64,000 nucleotides of DNA from Paucibacter sp. B2R-40 (GTDB lineage Bacteria > Pseudomonadota > Gammaproteobacteria > Burkholderiales > Burkholderiaceae_C), in contig NZ_JAJIRP010000001.1 in assembly GCF_025717555.1 (NCBI RefSeq), positions 558,001 through 622,000 of the forward strand. Reading direction: 5' to 3'. Below, one piece after another: positions 36,172 to 45,128 of this stretch; the stretch's first letter is position 1; each line of letters starts with the position of its first letter. Both the position numbers and the translations under genes were made by a program. The notes under the pieces are model-generated. The model ran no database searches, was not told the DNA's origin, and saw only the letters and a program-made list of their open reading frames with translations.

Positions 36172-36723
36172 ATGACTCAAAGCACCAAAGTTCTGGCTCT
36201 GTGCGGCAGCTTGCGCGCCAAATCATCGAATAAGGGCTTGCTGCGCTTTGCGCAAGCGAATGCGCCCGAAGGCATGATTATTGAAATTGCCGATTTGTCG
36301 GCCATTCCTTTTTACAACTCGGACATCACCGAGGTGCCGGCGGCGGTCACGCAATTGCTGGCGCAGTTTGCCGCAGCTGATGCGTTCATTTTTGGCGGCC
36401 CCGAGTACAACTACTCGATCTCGCCGGTGCTGAAGAACGCCTTGGATTGGGCCTCGCGGGCGCCGAACAATGCCTTGCTGGGTGGCAAGGCCGCCGCCCT
36501 CATGGGCGCCGGCGGCGGCATGGGCACCTCGCGGGCGCAATACCATTTGCGCCAGGTCTGCGTGTTCATCGACGTGCATCCGCTGAACAAGCCCGAAGTC
36601 TTCGCAAATGCCTTCGCCGGTCAGTTTGACGCCGACGGCAACCTCACTGACGACAAAATCAAGGACGGCGTCAAGGCGCAGTTGGCTGCATTGGCAGCTT
36701 GGTCTTTGCAGCTGCGCAAGTAG
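36172..36723 (+). CDS. NADPH-dependent FMN reductase (flavodoxin-like)
   Basis: A 183-residue flavodoxin-fold reductase. The FMN phosphate loop is ALCGSLRAKSSNKGLL at about 9-24, and the family signature GGPEYNYSISPVLKNALDW is at about 80-98. Relatives reduce flavins, quinones, azo dyes or chromate; the physiological substrate cannot be read. GGAG precedes the ATG. The 27-base gap after nagB suggests a shared transcript, although the functions are not obviously linked. Confidence 0.88.
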   Translation: MTQSTKVLALCGSLRAKSSNKGLLRFAQANAPEGMIIEIADLSAIPFYNSDITEVPAAVTQLLAQFAAADAFIFGGPEYNYSISPVLKNALDWASRAPNNALLGGKAAALMGAGGGMGTSRAQYHLRQVCVFIDVHPLNKPEVFANAFAGQFDADGNLTDDKIKDGVKAQLAALAAWSLQLRK

Positions 36724-36941
36724 AGGACCTGAGCAGGCGCTTGGCCCCATAGACATTGATGGGCCGGCACTGGGCCTGAATCTCGGGCCGCCGCATGCGG
36801 GCAATCCGACTTTGTCGCAGCCTGTCACACCGACTTGCAGTCTGTCCTTGCTGGCTTGAGGCAGCCGCGCACCTGAACTACAGTGCGGCGACTCGGGCCA
36901 ATCGGTGGAATTGGCCCTTTTGCGATTCCAAGGTCCGCTGC

Positions 36942-37997
36942 ATGAACACTGCTTCTCTCCGCCGCCGTTTGGTCGGCGCCCTTGCCCTTGTCTTGACGCT
37001 CGGTTTATTCGGCGTTGTCGGTACGGCCAAGGCCGTAGCGCCGATTGACCAAGAGGGTTTTAGGCGCATAGGCGGCATCGATCAGTGGGTCACCCTTCAC
37101 GGCCAAGACAGCAGCAAACCGGTGCTGCTGTTCTTGCATGGTGGCCCCGGCAACCCGCTCAGCCCTTTTGCCAAGAACATCTACGGCAAATGGAGTCGCG
37201 ACTTCGTGCTGGTGCAATGGGATCAGCGCGGCGCCGGGCTCAGCTTTGGCAAAAACCCCGAGCAGGCACAAGACGTACTGACGCTGGAGCGCATGGTGGC
37301 CGATGGTCTTGAGCTGACGGAGCAGTTGCAGCAGCTATTCGGCCCGCGCAAGGTCTTGCTGATGGGCAGTTCCTGGGGCTCGGCGCTGGGCGTGCACATG
37401 GCCAAGCGCCGACCCGATTTGTTTGCCGCCTATGTGGGCACGGCGCAAATGGTCAGCGCACAGGCCAACGGTTTGGCCAGCTTCACGCAGACCTTGGCCT
37501 TGGCCGAGGCGGCTGGCGATGCAAGCACGGTCGCCGCGCTGAAAGCCATCGGCCCGCCGCCCCACCGCGACCCGCGCGCTTTCGGCGTGCTGCGCCGCGC
37601 CATTCGTGCTTACGAGGCCAAGGGCTGCACACCGGCGCCGCGCGATTGGTGGCAGGCCGAAGCCCGCTATCAGAGCGCCGAGGCCCAAGCGGCCACGGAA
37701 GAGGGCGAAGACTATTCTTTCTTGCAGTTCGTCGGTCTGGCCGGTGACGGCATGCTGTCCAAAATAAACTTGCCAGCGCTGGGTCCCGAGTACCGCATTC
37801 CCATGCATTTCATCCAAGGTGAGCAGGACCTGCTGACGCCGCTTGCGGTCACACAGGGCTTTGTGGACAGCATCCTGGCCCCCGAAAAATCACTCACCGT
37901 CGTGCCCTTGGCTGGCCACGACCCCAACCCAGCGCTGATTGAGGCGCAGCATCGCCTCCTGCTGCGTGCGGCGCAGCAGATGTCGAAAGAAAATTGA
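36942..37997 (+). CDS. Exported alpha/beta hydrolase, proline-iminopeptidase-like
   Basis: A 351-residue hydrolase with a signal peptide at about 1-31 (LVGALALVLTLGLFGVVG). The core shows FLHGGPGNPLSPF (oxyanion), VQWDQRGAGLSFGKN, the nucleophile elbow LMGSSWGSALG, an acid in GEQDLLTP and a late histidine in LAGHDPNP. HGGPG and DQRGAG are characteristic of the prolyl aminopeptidase branch. Export suggests a periplasmic or secreted role. The substrate is unknown. The ATG at 36942 starts just ahead of the signal peptide. Confidence 0.85.
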   Translation: MNTASLRRRLVGALALVLTLGLFGVVGTAKAVAPIDQEGFRRIGGIDQWVTLHGQDSSKPVLLFLHGGPGNPLSPFAKNIYGKWSRDFVLVQWDQRGAGLSFGKNPEQAQDVLTLERMVADGLELTEQLQQLFGPRKVLLMGSSWGSALGVHMAKRRPDLFAAYVGTAQMVSAQANGLASFTQTLALAEAAGDASTVAALKAIGPPPHRDPRAFGVLRRAIRAYEAKGCTPAPRDWWQAEARYQSAEAQAATEEGEDYSFLQFVGLAGDGMLSKINLPALGPEYRIPMHFIQGEQDLLTPLAVTQGFVDSILAPEKSLTVVPLAGHDPNPALIEAQHRLLLRAAQQMSKEN

Positions 37998-38027
37998 CGC
38001 GGCGCTGGCGCCAATTGGAATCTGCCC

Positions 38028-38531
38028 ATGGATTTTTCTGTCGCAATCGCTAGTCCTGATGAGCGCCCTGTCGTGCGCCACCTCTTGCAGCTCTACTTGC
38101 ACGACTTCTCCGCGTTCGACGGCGATGATGTGAATGAAGCCGGCCTGTACCACTACCCCTGGGTGGAGGAATATTGGCAGGCACCGAAGGCGGCATTTGT
38201 TTTCAAAGTGGCAGGCCGCTACGCGGGTTTTTGCCTCGTCGATGGGGCGCAAGCCGGCTTGTTGCTGCCGGGCAGCGAGCATGCGATTTGCGAGTTCTTT
38301 GTGCTGCGCAAATATCGAAAAAGCGGCTTGGGCCGATTCGCCGCCGCCGCCGTTTTCTCCTCGCGCGCCGGGCGCTGGGAAGTGGCCGAGCATGCCAACA
38401 ATCACGCAGCTCAGACGTTCTGGCGCCGCGTCATCGCTGACTTCAGCCGAGGCCAGTTCAGCGAGCAGCAGCTGAACAGCGATGACTGGCATGGCCCGGT
38501 GCAAAGCTTTGTCCAAGCCCCGACGGCCTAG
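38028..38531 (+). CDS. GNAT-family acetyltransferase
   Basis: A 167-residue Gcn5-related acetyltransferase: RPVVRHLLQLYLHDFSAFD at the front, CEFFVLRKYRKSGLGRFAA for the acetyl-CoA loop, and NNHAAQTFWRRVI near the end. It lies 30 bases after the hydrolase and 21 bases before another GNAT, suggesting a loosely packed operon. The acceptor is unknown. Confidence 0.85.
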   Translation: MDFSVAIASPDERPVVRHLLQLYLHDFSAFDGDDVNEAGLYHYPWVEEYWQAPKAAFVFKVAGRYAGFCLVDGAQAGLLLPGSEHAICEFFVLRKYRKSGLGRFAAAAVFSSRAGRWEVAEHANNHAAQTFWRRVIADFSRGQFSEQQLNSDDWHGPVQSFVQAPTA

Positions 38532-38552
38532 TGCGATGGAAGAAAGCCGAAC

Positions 38553-39074
38553 TTGAAGACACTCCAGACCGAACGCCTGCGCATTCGCCGCATGTCCGCC
38601 GCTGACGACGCGGCCTTTATGTTGAGCTTGCTGAATGACCCCAGCTGGCTGCGCTTTATTGGCGACCGGGGCGTGCGAAGCCTCGCAGACGCGCAAGCCT
38701 ATATCGAGAACGGCCCGGTCGAGATGTATGGCCGCTTGGGCTTTGGCTTTTGCATGGTTGAAAGCAAGCAGCCGGCTGGACAGCGTTTGGGCGTTTGCGG
38801 CTTGGCGCAGCGCGACTATCTGGACTACCCCGACATCGGTTTCGCCTTCTTGCTGCAGCACGCGGGGCAGGGCTATGCGTTTGAGGCTGCCGCAGAGGTC
38901 TTGCGCTACGCGCAAGCGGAGCTTGGTCTCAAAAACATTCTCGCAACGACGCGTGTTGACAATCTGCGCTCTCAAAAACTGCTGGAGAAGTTGGGCTTGC
39001 GCTTCGAGCGCCAGATCCCGCACCCGGACGGCAGCGAGCGCCAGCTGATGGTGTATGCGATCAGAGCCTTGTAA
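38553..39074 (+). CDS. RimJ/RimL-like GNAT acetyltransferase
   Basis: A 173-residue acetyltransferase: LQTERLRIRRMSAADDAAF at the front, GFAFLLQHAGQGYAFEAAAE for the acetyl-CoA site, and TTRVDNLRSQKLLEKLGLRF near the end. The start is a TTG at 38553, because the conserved TERLRIR begins four codons later. The first ATG lies beyond it. GGAAGAA stands about ten bases upstream. The substrate is unknown. Confidence 0.85.
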   Translation: MKTLQTERLRIRRMSAADDAAFMLSLLNDPSWLRFIGDRGVRSLADAQAYIENGPVEMYGRLGFGFCMVESKQPAGQRLGVCGLAQRDYLDYPDIGFAFLLQHAGQGYAFEAAAEVLRYAQAELGLKNILATTRVDNLRSQKLLEKLGLRFERQIPHPDGSERQLMVYAIRAL

Positions 39075-39142
39075 AACCCAAGCGAGCCTGCAGCCCAGCT
39101 CCCTAAAATGCCAAGCAGCCCAGTCACGCAGGAGCAAGGCGC

Positions 39143-39505
39143 ATGTCCAAAGCAGCAATCTCGGTTCGAATCTTCGGTTTTTACTTGCTGGGTTTGGGGG
39201 CCGTCCTGGTGGCGCTGCCCAATCTGCTGTTGAGCCTGTTTTTCATCCCGACGACCGACGAGGTGTGGATTCGGGTTGTCGGTGTCTTGGCTTTCAATAT
39301 CGGCGTGTACTACCTCTTTGCCGCCAAAGCCGAGGCGCTGTCGGCGTTCCGCGCCTCGGTGTTGACGCGCGGCGTGGTCTTTCTGGCCTTTTTGGACTTT
39401 GTCTTGCTGGGCCTTGCGCCGCCGATGCTGGTGGCCTTCGGTGTGGTCGATTTGGCCGGTGCCGTTTGGACCTGGCGCGCCATGCAACAGCGCACTGATC
39501 CCTGA
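39143..39505 (+). CDS. Small membrane protein, unknown
   Basis: A 120-residue protein with four hydrophobic segments at about 10-32, 42-60, 73-90 and 95-112 and few charged residues outside the loops. I recognise no family with confidence. It follows the GNAT gene by 68 bases. No motif suggests a substrate. Confidence 0.65.
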   Translation: MSKAAISVRIFGFYLLGLGAVLVALPNLLLSLFFIPTTDEVWIRVVGVLAFNIGVYYLFAAKAEALSAFRASVLTRGVVFLAFLDFVLLGLAPPMLVAFGVVDLAGAVWTWRAMQQRTDP

Positions 39506-39566
39506 GCGAAGCCCGCTCAGCATTCTGGGTCGCCCATAATGGGCGCTCAACTCAGGAGTTAGCCCC

Positions 39567-39953
39567 ATGGCAGGACCCGCCCGCGCCGGCGCATTGATTT
39601 ATGCCCATAGTCTGGACAAGCTCTCGTCCTTCTACCAGCAGGTGCTGGGCATGAGCTTGTTGCACGCCAATGCCGAAATTCATGTGATCGCCTCGCCTGA
39701 CTTTCAGCTGATCATCCATGCCTTGCCCGCGCATATCGCGGCCAGCTTCAGCATCGCGGCTCCGCCCGTACAGCGTGAGGAGCAGGCGATCAAGCTGTTC
39801 TTCAGCGTGGACAGTCTGGCGGCGGCCGCCGACCGGGCGCGTGCGCTTGGTGGCGACCTGTTCGGCCCGGTGTACGCGGGGCCGGGCTTCCAGATGCGCA
39901 ATGCCTACGACTTGGAAGGCAATGTGTTGCAGCTGCGGGAGTGGCTGGCCTGA
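39567..39953 (+). CDS. VOC/glyoxalase-family protein
   Basis: A 128-residue vicinal-oxygen-chelate fold protein in a single-subunit format: LIYAHSLDKLSSFYQQVLGM at the front, a middle VDSLAAAADRARALGGDL, and the closing GFQMRNAYDLEGNVLQLREW with the family's metal-ligand region. It could be a small dioxygenase, a resistance protein or a non-enzymatic ligand binder. AGGAG lies before the ATG at 39567. It is convergent with the DUF3034 gene. Confidence 0.85.
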   Translation: MAGPARAGALIYAHSLDKLSSFYQQVLGMSLLHANAEIHVIASPDFQLIIHALPAHIAASFSIAAPPVQREEQAIKLFFSVDSLAAAADRARALGGDLFGPVYAGPGFQMRNAYDLEGNVLQLREWLA

Positions 39954-39974
39954 GGCTTGCGGGAGCCCAGGCCA

Positions 39975-40850
39975 TCAAAACTGCGCCTGCAGCGACAGGT
40001 AGCTGCTGCGCTGCGCGGTCTTGTTGGCGATCTGGCCGAGGTCCAGATAGGCGGCCGTCAGATTCACGTTGGGGCTGAGCCACCAAGCCAGGAACAGGTC
40101 CATCGCGCGCGTCTCCGGCGCGGCGCTCAGCAAACTGGGCTTGCTGCGCCACTCGATACCGATGGCCACATTGTCACGTGGCAGCACGGCCAGGGACAAC
40201 TCCAGCTGTGGGCGCAAAGCATCGCCACGGTCGCCGCCGAAGCCCAGCAAACCCATTTGATTGGCGCGTGTGCCGCGCAGGGTCAAATGGGTGAGCAGGT
40301 TGTAGCCGCCGGCAGCGCCCAGCCACAGCTTGGTGGCTGCCACATAGGGCTCGGTGTCAGCGCCATGTTTGGCGCCCAGCAATGTCGGTATGGCCATGTC
40401 GTGATTGCGCTTGTGCTGCAGGCCGATGGCGACTTGCGGGTGCCAGCTGTCGGCGTCATAGACGGCGTCACCCATCACCCGCCACTTCAACCCGAACACG
40501 TCCAGGCCGAGGTTTTGGCCCGGCACGGTGTCAGACAGACCGAAGTGCCAGCGTGCCAGCGACAGCTCGACACTGTCATACAAGCCCAGCGCCAGACCTG
40601 CTGCGTCCAAGGTGTAGCCGCCGCGCGTGTGCACCCGGGTGGCAAAAGCCGATGCGCCGATCTGGTCGCGGCTGCCGCCGCCGGCGATCAGCGCCCAGGG
40701 CGTCAAGCCGCCACCGGCCGCGCCTTCGATTTGACTGACGCCGGAGCTGCCCAGCAGCCGCTCGCCGGCGCCGGCTGGGCCGGCCCAAAGCGCCGCCAGC
40801 AGCAGCAGAGGAAGGTGCGGGCGATTCAGGGGACGGAGCGTCGCAGGCAT
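39975..40850 (-). CDS. DUF3034-like predicted outer-membrane protein
   Basis: A 291-residue exported protein with a signal peptide at about 1-28. The mature start GVSQIEGAAGGGLTPWALI and repeated alternating strands (LSLARWHFGLSD, LALGLYDSVELS, LTAAYLDLGQIA) look like a small beta-barrel; it ends in Phe (YLSLQAQF), as many outer-membrane proteins do. I assign it to DUF3034 from the GGVSQIEGAAGGGL-type start. The function is unknown. It is divergent, by 135 bases, from the truncated haemoglobin-cupredoxin-GGDEF/EAL operon and may share regulation with it. Confidence 0.7.
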   Translation of the reverse strand: MPATLRPLNRPHLPLLLLAALWAGPAGAGERLLGSSGVSQIEGAAGGGLTPWALIAGGGSRDQIGASAFATRVHTRGGYTLDAAGLALGLYDSVELSLARWHFGLSDTVPGQNLGLDVFGLKWRVMGDAVYDADSWHPQVAIGLQHKRNHDMAIPTLLGAKHGADTEPYVAATKLWLGAAGGYNLLTHLTLRGTRANQMGLLGFGGDRGDALRPQLELSLAVLPRDNVAIGIEWRSKPSLLSAAPETRAMDLFLAWWLSPNVNLTAAYLDLGQIANKTAQRSSYLSLQAQF

Positions 40851-40985
40851 GGTGTCTCAAGTTGGGCCGGGTGAAGTCGATACAGTTCGCGATAGGCGAG
40901 CGAATGAATTCACCATATGTCTGATCCCGTCATCGGACTTTTACCGCGCGGCTGAAGCCCTGATTTTTGCAATTCCAAATCCCCC

Positions 40986-41426
40986 ATGCCAAGTGTCCGC
41001 CTTCTTCCGCTGTTTTGCCTGCTGCTGGTCTTGCTCGGCTGCGCCACGCCGACGACAGCGCCGCCACCGTCCGAAAGTCTGTACGAGCGCCTCGGCGGCC
41101 AGGCCGGGGTGTCCGAATTGATGGGCCGTACCTTGACGCTTGCGGCCGCCGACCCGCGCACCCGGCGCACTTTTGAGGGCATCAAACTGAAAGCCTTGCA
41201 GGAAAGTCTGACCGAACAAATTTGCGCGCTGGCCGGCGGCGGCTGCCGCTACCAGGGTGAGACCATGACCCGCGTGCACAAGGACTTGCGCATCAAGCCT
41301 TCGGAATTTGATGCCTTTGTCGAGATGCTGCGGCAGGAAATAGATCACAGCGGCATCGACAGCCGGGCGAAGAATGAGCTGTTGCGTCTGCTGGCGCCCA
41401 TGAAACAGGCTATCGTGAGCCCTTGA
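40986..41426 (+). CDS. Group 1 truncated haemoglobin lipoprotein
   Basis: A 146-residue predicted lipoprotein. The lipobox LVLLGC puts the acylated cysteine at residue 19, followed by a Pro/Thr linker. The globin part starts SLYERLGGQAGV and carries a likely proximal haem ligand, H98, in TMTRVHKDLRI. C80 and C87 in ICALAGGGCRY are an additional pair. Most truncated haemoglobins are cytosolic O2/NO proteins; one anchored in the envelope is unusual. It is the first gene of a three-gene operon: 33 bases separate it from the cupredoxin-like gene. The inner or outer membrane location cannot be told. Confidence 0.85.
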   Translation: MPSVRLLPLFCLLLVLLGCATPTTAPPPSESLYERLGGQAGVSELMGRTLTLAAADPRTRRTFEGIKLKALQESLTEQICALAGGGCRYQGETMTRVHKDLRIKPSEFDAFVEMLRQEIDHSGIDSRAKNELLRLLAPMKQAIVSP

Positions 41427-41459
41427 TGAGCTAAAGCCTGCTGGAATCGAGCCAAAACC

Positions 41460-42077
41460 ATGAACTTGAGATCCCTGCTCAGCCGATCGCACGCGCTGCT
41501 GCTGCCAGGCCTGTTGGCCTGCCCGGCCGCCTATGCGCTGCCCTGGACGGTGCAACTGAACAATGCGGCCGGCAAGCCGCTGGCGGGCGCGGCCGTCGCC
41601 GTCGAGTTGCTCGGCCGCGCCAGCAAGGCCGGCAGCGCAGTCAAGTCCGAGATGGCGCAGCGCGAACGGCAATTCCAACCCGCTTTGTTGATCGTGCAGA
41701 CCGGCACGGCGGTCAGTTTCCCTAACTTCGACGTGGTTCGGCATCATGTCTATTCTTTCTCACCGATCAAGGTCATCGACGTCAAGCTCTACTCCGGCAC
41801 GCCGAGCGAGCCCATCGTGTTCGACAAGCCCGGCGTAGCCACGCTGGGCTGCAATATTCACGACCGCATGAGCGCCCACATCGTCGTCGTCGACACGCCG
41901 CTGTTCGCCGTCACCGACGCCAGCGGCAGCGCTAGATTCGACTTGCCGGCCGGGGAGCACAGGCTCAAGCTCTGGCATCCCAGCCTGAAGGCGCAGACAT
42001 TGCAAAGCCAGGTGCTCGTCGTGCCGGCCCATCTGCCGGTCAGCGGCGCGCAGACCAGCCTGACTCTGAGCGAATGA
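41460..42077 (+). CDS. Cupredoxin-like periplasmic protein (methylamine-utilisation type)
   Basis: A 205-residue exported protein with a signal peptide at about 1-26. The cupredoxin-like domain has FPNFDVVRHHVYSF (H95/H96) and, 30 residues on, C131-NI-H134-DR-M137, which together could bind a type 1 copper. Proteins annotated as methylamine utilisation often look like this, without a proven role. A carboxypeptidase-regulatory-like beta sandwich precedes and follows it (LPAGEHRLKLWHPSL). Its stop overlaps the GGDEF/EAL gene (ATGA), so the two are made together. Confidence 0.82.
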   Translation: MNLRSLLSRSHALLLPGLLACPAAYALPWTVQLNNAAGKPLAGAAVAVELLGRASKAGSAVKSEMAQRERQFQPALLIVQTGTAVSFPNFDVVRHHVYSFSPIKVIDVKLYSGTPSEPIVFDKPGVATLGCNIHDRMSAHIVVVDTPLFAVTDASGSARFDLPAGEHRLKLWHPSLKAQTLQSQVLVVPAHLPVSGAQTSLTLSE

Positions 42078-44491
42078 GGGTCGCTGTGTCGCCGCCGGCT
42101 TTTCTGAACTTGCGCCGCCTTGAAGGGCGCATCGTGGCGCTCTTTCTGGCCCTGTTGCTGGTGGTGCAATTTGCCAGCTTTGCGGTCATCCGCTCGAGCA
42201 TCGCACGCAATGCCGACGCCTCGATTGAGGCGGAGCTGAAGACCGGTGAGCGGGTCTTCAGGCGTTTGCTGGCGCAACGTGCCGACAAGCTGCACGATGC
42301 GGCTGAACTGCTGGCCAAGGACTACGGCTTCATCAAGGCAGTGGGGCTGCCCTTGGCCGAGCAGGGCACGGTCGAGACCATCAAGGATGCGCTGGCCAAT
42401 CAGGGCGAGCGCATTGGTGCCAGCGTGGTGGCCTACTTTGACAACGAACAGACGCTGGTGACCGCGACCCGCGACGATGCCGCTCGCTTTGCGAGTTTGC
42501 TGAAGCAAAAACTCGGCGGAACCGAAGCCGCACAGCTGGCGCTGCTGGGCGGGCAGATCTATCAGGTCGCGCTTGCACCGGTCAAGACGCCCGCCCAGGT
42601 TGGTTGGATTTTGATGGGCTTTGTGCTTGAAAAATCGGCCTTGCAGGATTTGCAAACGCTGTCCGAATTGCAGGCCGTGATCGTGATGCAGGATGAGCGC
42701 GGCCAATGGCGAAGCTTGCTGAGTCTGCTGGAGCCGGCCGTGGCCGATCGCTTGGCAGGCCAGATCCCGCCTGGCGGCGGGCTGTTCCCGGCCGACTTGG
42801 GTGCCGATCATTTGCGCGGCCTGTGGGTGCCTTTGATGGTGCCGGAGCAGCAAAAGCAACAGCAACAACTGGGTGTCTTGCTGTTGCGCTCTTTCGACGC
42901 GGCAGTCGCCCCTTACCGCGAGTTGCAGCTGACCTTGTTGGCGCTGACCTTGATCGGGGTGGCGATATTTGCGCTGGGCTCGGTATTGATGGCGCGGCGC
43001 ATCAGTGGCCCGGTGAAGGCGCTGGCCTTGTCTGCCGATCGCCTGGGCCAGGGCGACTACAACACGCCGGTGCTGCGCCAATCCGGCGACGAGGTCGGTG
43101 ATCTGGCGGCGGCGTTTGAGCTGATGCGGCGCGGCATTCGTGAACGTGACGAGAACCTCAGTCAGCTCGCCTACAAAGACCAGTTGACGAATCTGCCCAA
43201 TCGCTTGGGCTTCAGCGAGCGTCTGGCGGAGCGCTTGAGCCAAAGCGGCGCGCCTTTTGCCTTGCTGCAACTCGGCCTGGACCGCTTCAAACATGTCAAT
43301 GATGTGCAGGGCCATGATTTCGGTGACCGGCTGTTATGCGCCGTGGTGCGACGCTTGAAGAACCTGCTCGGGACGCAGCCGCACAGCTTGGCGCGCCTGG
43401 GCGGCGATGAGTTTGTCTTGCTCTTGGAGCAGGCCGATGAGGCCGCTGCGCGCGCCGCCGCCGAGGCGATTCGCCTGGATTTCGAAACGGCGCTGTGTCT
43501 GGATGAGCAGACTGTCGACCTCAGCGCCGGTATCGGCATCGTGCTGGCGCCGGCCCATGGGAATGACGCGAAGCTGCTCTTGAGTCGCGCCGCGCTGGCC
43601 ATGGTGGCGGCAAAAAAACGTCAGTCCGGCAGTGCGCTGTATTCGCCCCAGTTGGATGCGGGCAGCCAGGAGTCGCTGTCCTTGCTGAGCGAGTTGCGCC
43701 GCGCTGTCGAGGGCGGGCAGCTGCGCTTGTATTTGCAGCCCAAGGTCGACCTGAAAACCGGCCGCGTCAGCAGCGCCGAAGCCTTGCTGCGCTGGCAGCA
43801 TCCCGAGCGCGGCCTGGTGCCGCCGATGCAGTTCATCCCCTTTGCCGAGCAGACCGGCTTCATCCGCGAGTTGACGCGCTGGGTGCTGGCCGAATCCGCG
43901 CGGGCTTGGGCCGCTTTGCAAGCGCAGAACCAGGCGCTGCGCATCAGCGTCAATCTGTCCACCCGCGACCTGATGGACCAGGACTTGCCGGCCAAGATTG
44001 CCGCGATGCTGCGCCAGCATGGTGCCAATACCGATTCGCTGTGTTTGGAGATTACCGAGAGCGCCATCATGGATGACCCGCAGCGCGCGCTGGAGACCCT
44101 GAACCAGTTGCACGAGATGGGCTTCAAGCTTTCCATCGACGACTTCGGCACCGGCTACTCCTCGCTGGCCTATCTGAAGGGTTTGCCAGTTGACGAGTTG
44201 AAGATCGACAAGAGCTTTGTGCTGGCGATGGAGGCCGATCTGGGCGACGCAAGAATTGTGCGCTCGACCATAGAGCTAGCTCACAATATGGGGCTGTCGG
44301 TGGTGGCCGAGGGCCTGGAAACCGGCAAGGCCTGGAAGCTGTTGGCCGAGTTGGGTTGCGATGAAGGTCAAGGTTATTTCATCGCCAAGCCGATGCCGCA
44401 GCAGCAGTTTTCGGCTTGGCTCAGCGCCTGGACGGCACCTGACCTCAGTCACGAGTCGGTGGAAACCATGCTGGGCGGTCTGAATATCTGA
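42074..44491 (+). CDS. Membrane sensor with HAMP, GGDEF and EAL domains
   Basis: An 805-residue protein. A transmembrane helix (about 20-42) and a second (about 280-308) bracket a roughly 240-residue periplasmic sensor. HAMP follows (about 310-365), then GGDEF (about 375-535, RLGGDEFVLLLE intact) and EAL (about 555-790). The EAL catalytic set is complete: AEALLRW, VNLSTRDL, LEITES, IDDFGTGYSS, LKIDKSF, AEGLET, GQGYFIAKP. It may be bifunctional. Because it is translationally coupled to a cupredoxin-like protein and co-transcribed with a haemoglobin lipoprotein, a periplasmic redox or gas cue is the likely input. Its stop codon directly abuts that of the convergent PEP-CTERM gene. Confidence 0.92.
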   Translation: MRVAVSPPAFLNLRRLEGRIVALFLALLLVVQFASFAVIRSSIARNADASIEAELKTGERVFRRLLAQRADKLHDAAELLAKDYGFIKAVGLPLAEQGTVETIKDALANQGERIGASVVAYFDNEQTLVTATRDDAARFASLLKQKLGGTEAAQLALLGGQIYQVALAPVKTPAQVGWILMGFVLEKSALQDLQTLSELQAVIVMQDERGQWRSLLSLLEPAVADRLAGQIPPGGGLFPADLGADHLRGLWVPLMVPEQQKQQQQLGVLLLRSFDAAVAPYRELQLTLLALTLIGVAIFALGSVLMARRISGPVKALALSADRLGQGDYNTPVLRQSGDEVGDLAAAFELMRRGIRERDENLSQLAYKDQLTNLPNRLGFSERLAERLSQSGAPFALLQLGLDRFKHVNDVQGHDFGDRLLCAVVRRLKNLLGTQPHSLARLGGDEFVLLLEQADEAAARAAAEAIRLDFETALCLDEQTVDLSAGIGIVLAPAHGNDAKLLLSRAALAMVAAKKRQSGSALYSPQLDAGSQESLSLLSELRRAVEGGQLRLYLQPKVDLKTGRVSSAEALLRWQHPERGLVPPMQFIPFAEQTGFIRELTRWVLAESARAWAALQAQNQALRISVNLSTRDLMDQDLPAKIAAMLRQHGANTDSLCLEITESAIMDDPQRALETLNQLHEMGFKLSIDDFGTGYSSLAYLKGLPVDELKIDKSFVLAMEADLGDARIVRSTIELAHNMGLSVVAEGLETGKAWKLLAELGCDEGQGYFIAKPMPQQQFSAWLSAWTAPDLSHESVETMLGGLNI

Positions 44492-45061
44492 TCAGCCGCG
44501 CAGCGTTGGGCCGACTGGTTTGCGCCGTGTCAGCGCGACGCCGAGCAGTGCCAGGCCGAGCAAGCCAAAACTCGAAGGCTCAGGCACCGCGAAGCTCAGG
44601 ACACCTGCCTCGGTGTAGTTGCCGGCCGTGTTCAGTGGTCGATCAAAGCTGATGAAGGACAGACCGTAGCCGCTGGCTCGGTTGAAGGCGCCGCTGCCGC
44701 TGAGAATCTGGTAATCGATCTCGAACTGGCCGTCGCCGTCCGCGTCGCTGCCGGTCAGCAGACCAGTGAGGGTAGAGGCAAGATCCTGGCTGCTGAACTG
44801 GAAGCTGCCGCTCAAGCTCGCGCCGCTGGCGTCAAGCTTGTAGAGCACGCTGGAGAGCAGCGACTCGCTGAGGTCGGAGCCGAAACCCGGCGTGAGACTG
44901 CCGGTCCAGCTGCCGGTGCCCTGTGCGGCATCGACAGGCTGGCTTGTGCCGGCGCCGTCAAAGAACAGGTTGATGGTCGTCGGGCCGGCTTGGGCGGCCA
45001 GCGGCAGTGCTGCGCTGAGGCCCAGCAAGAGTTGGCAGGCGGATTGAGTCAGAGTGGGCAT
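44492..45061 (-). CDS. PEP-CTERM-sorted exported protein
   Basis: A 189-residue secreted protein. The signal peptide is at about 1-26 (LLLGLSAALPLAAQA). The middle is Ser/Gly/Asp-rich and includes LLTGSDADGDGQFEIDY, which looks like a calcium-type loop. The sorting tag is VPEPSSFGLLGLALLGVA followed by LTRRK. GGAG lies before the ATG at 45061; the frame extends further upstream but into the regulatory region. The function is unknown. It is divergent from the DUF4331 gene. Confidence 0.88.
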   Translation of the reverse strand: MPTLTQSACQLLLGLSAALPLAAQAGPTTINLFFDGAGTSQPVDAAQGTGSWTGSLTPGFGSDLSESLLSSVLYKLDASGASLSGSFQFSSQDLASTLTGLLTGSDADGDGQFEIDYQILSGSGAFNRASGYGLSFISFDRPLNTAGNYTEAGVLSFAVPEPSSFGLLGLALLGVALTRRKPVGPTLRG

Positions 45062-45128
45062 GAAATTCTCCAGGGTTTGCTTGAGTTGAAGCGAAGTCGC
45101 GTCAAGCCATACGCCGCGATTGCGGCCT

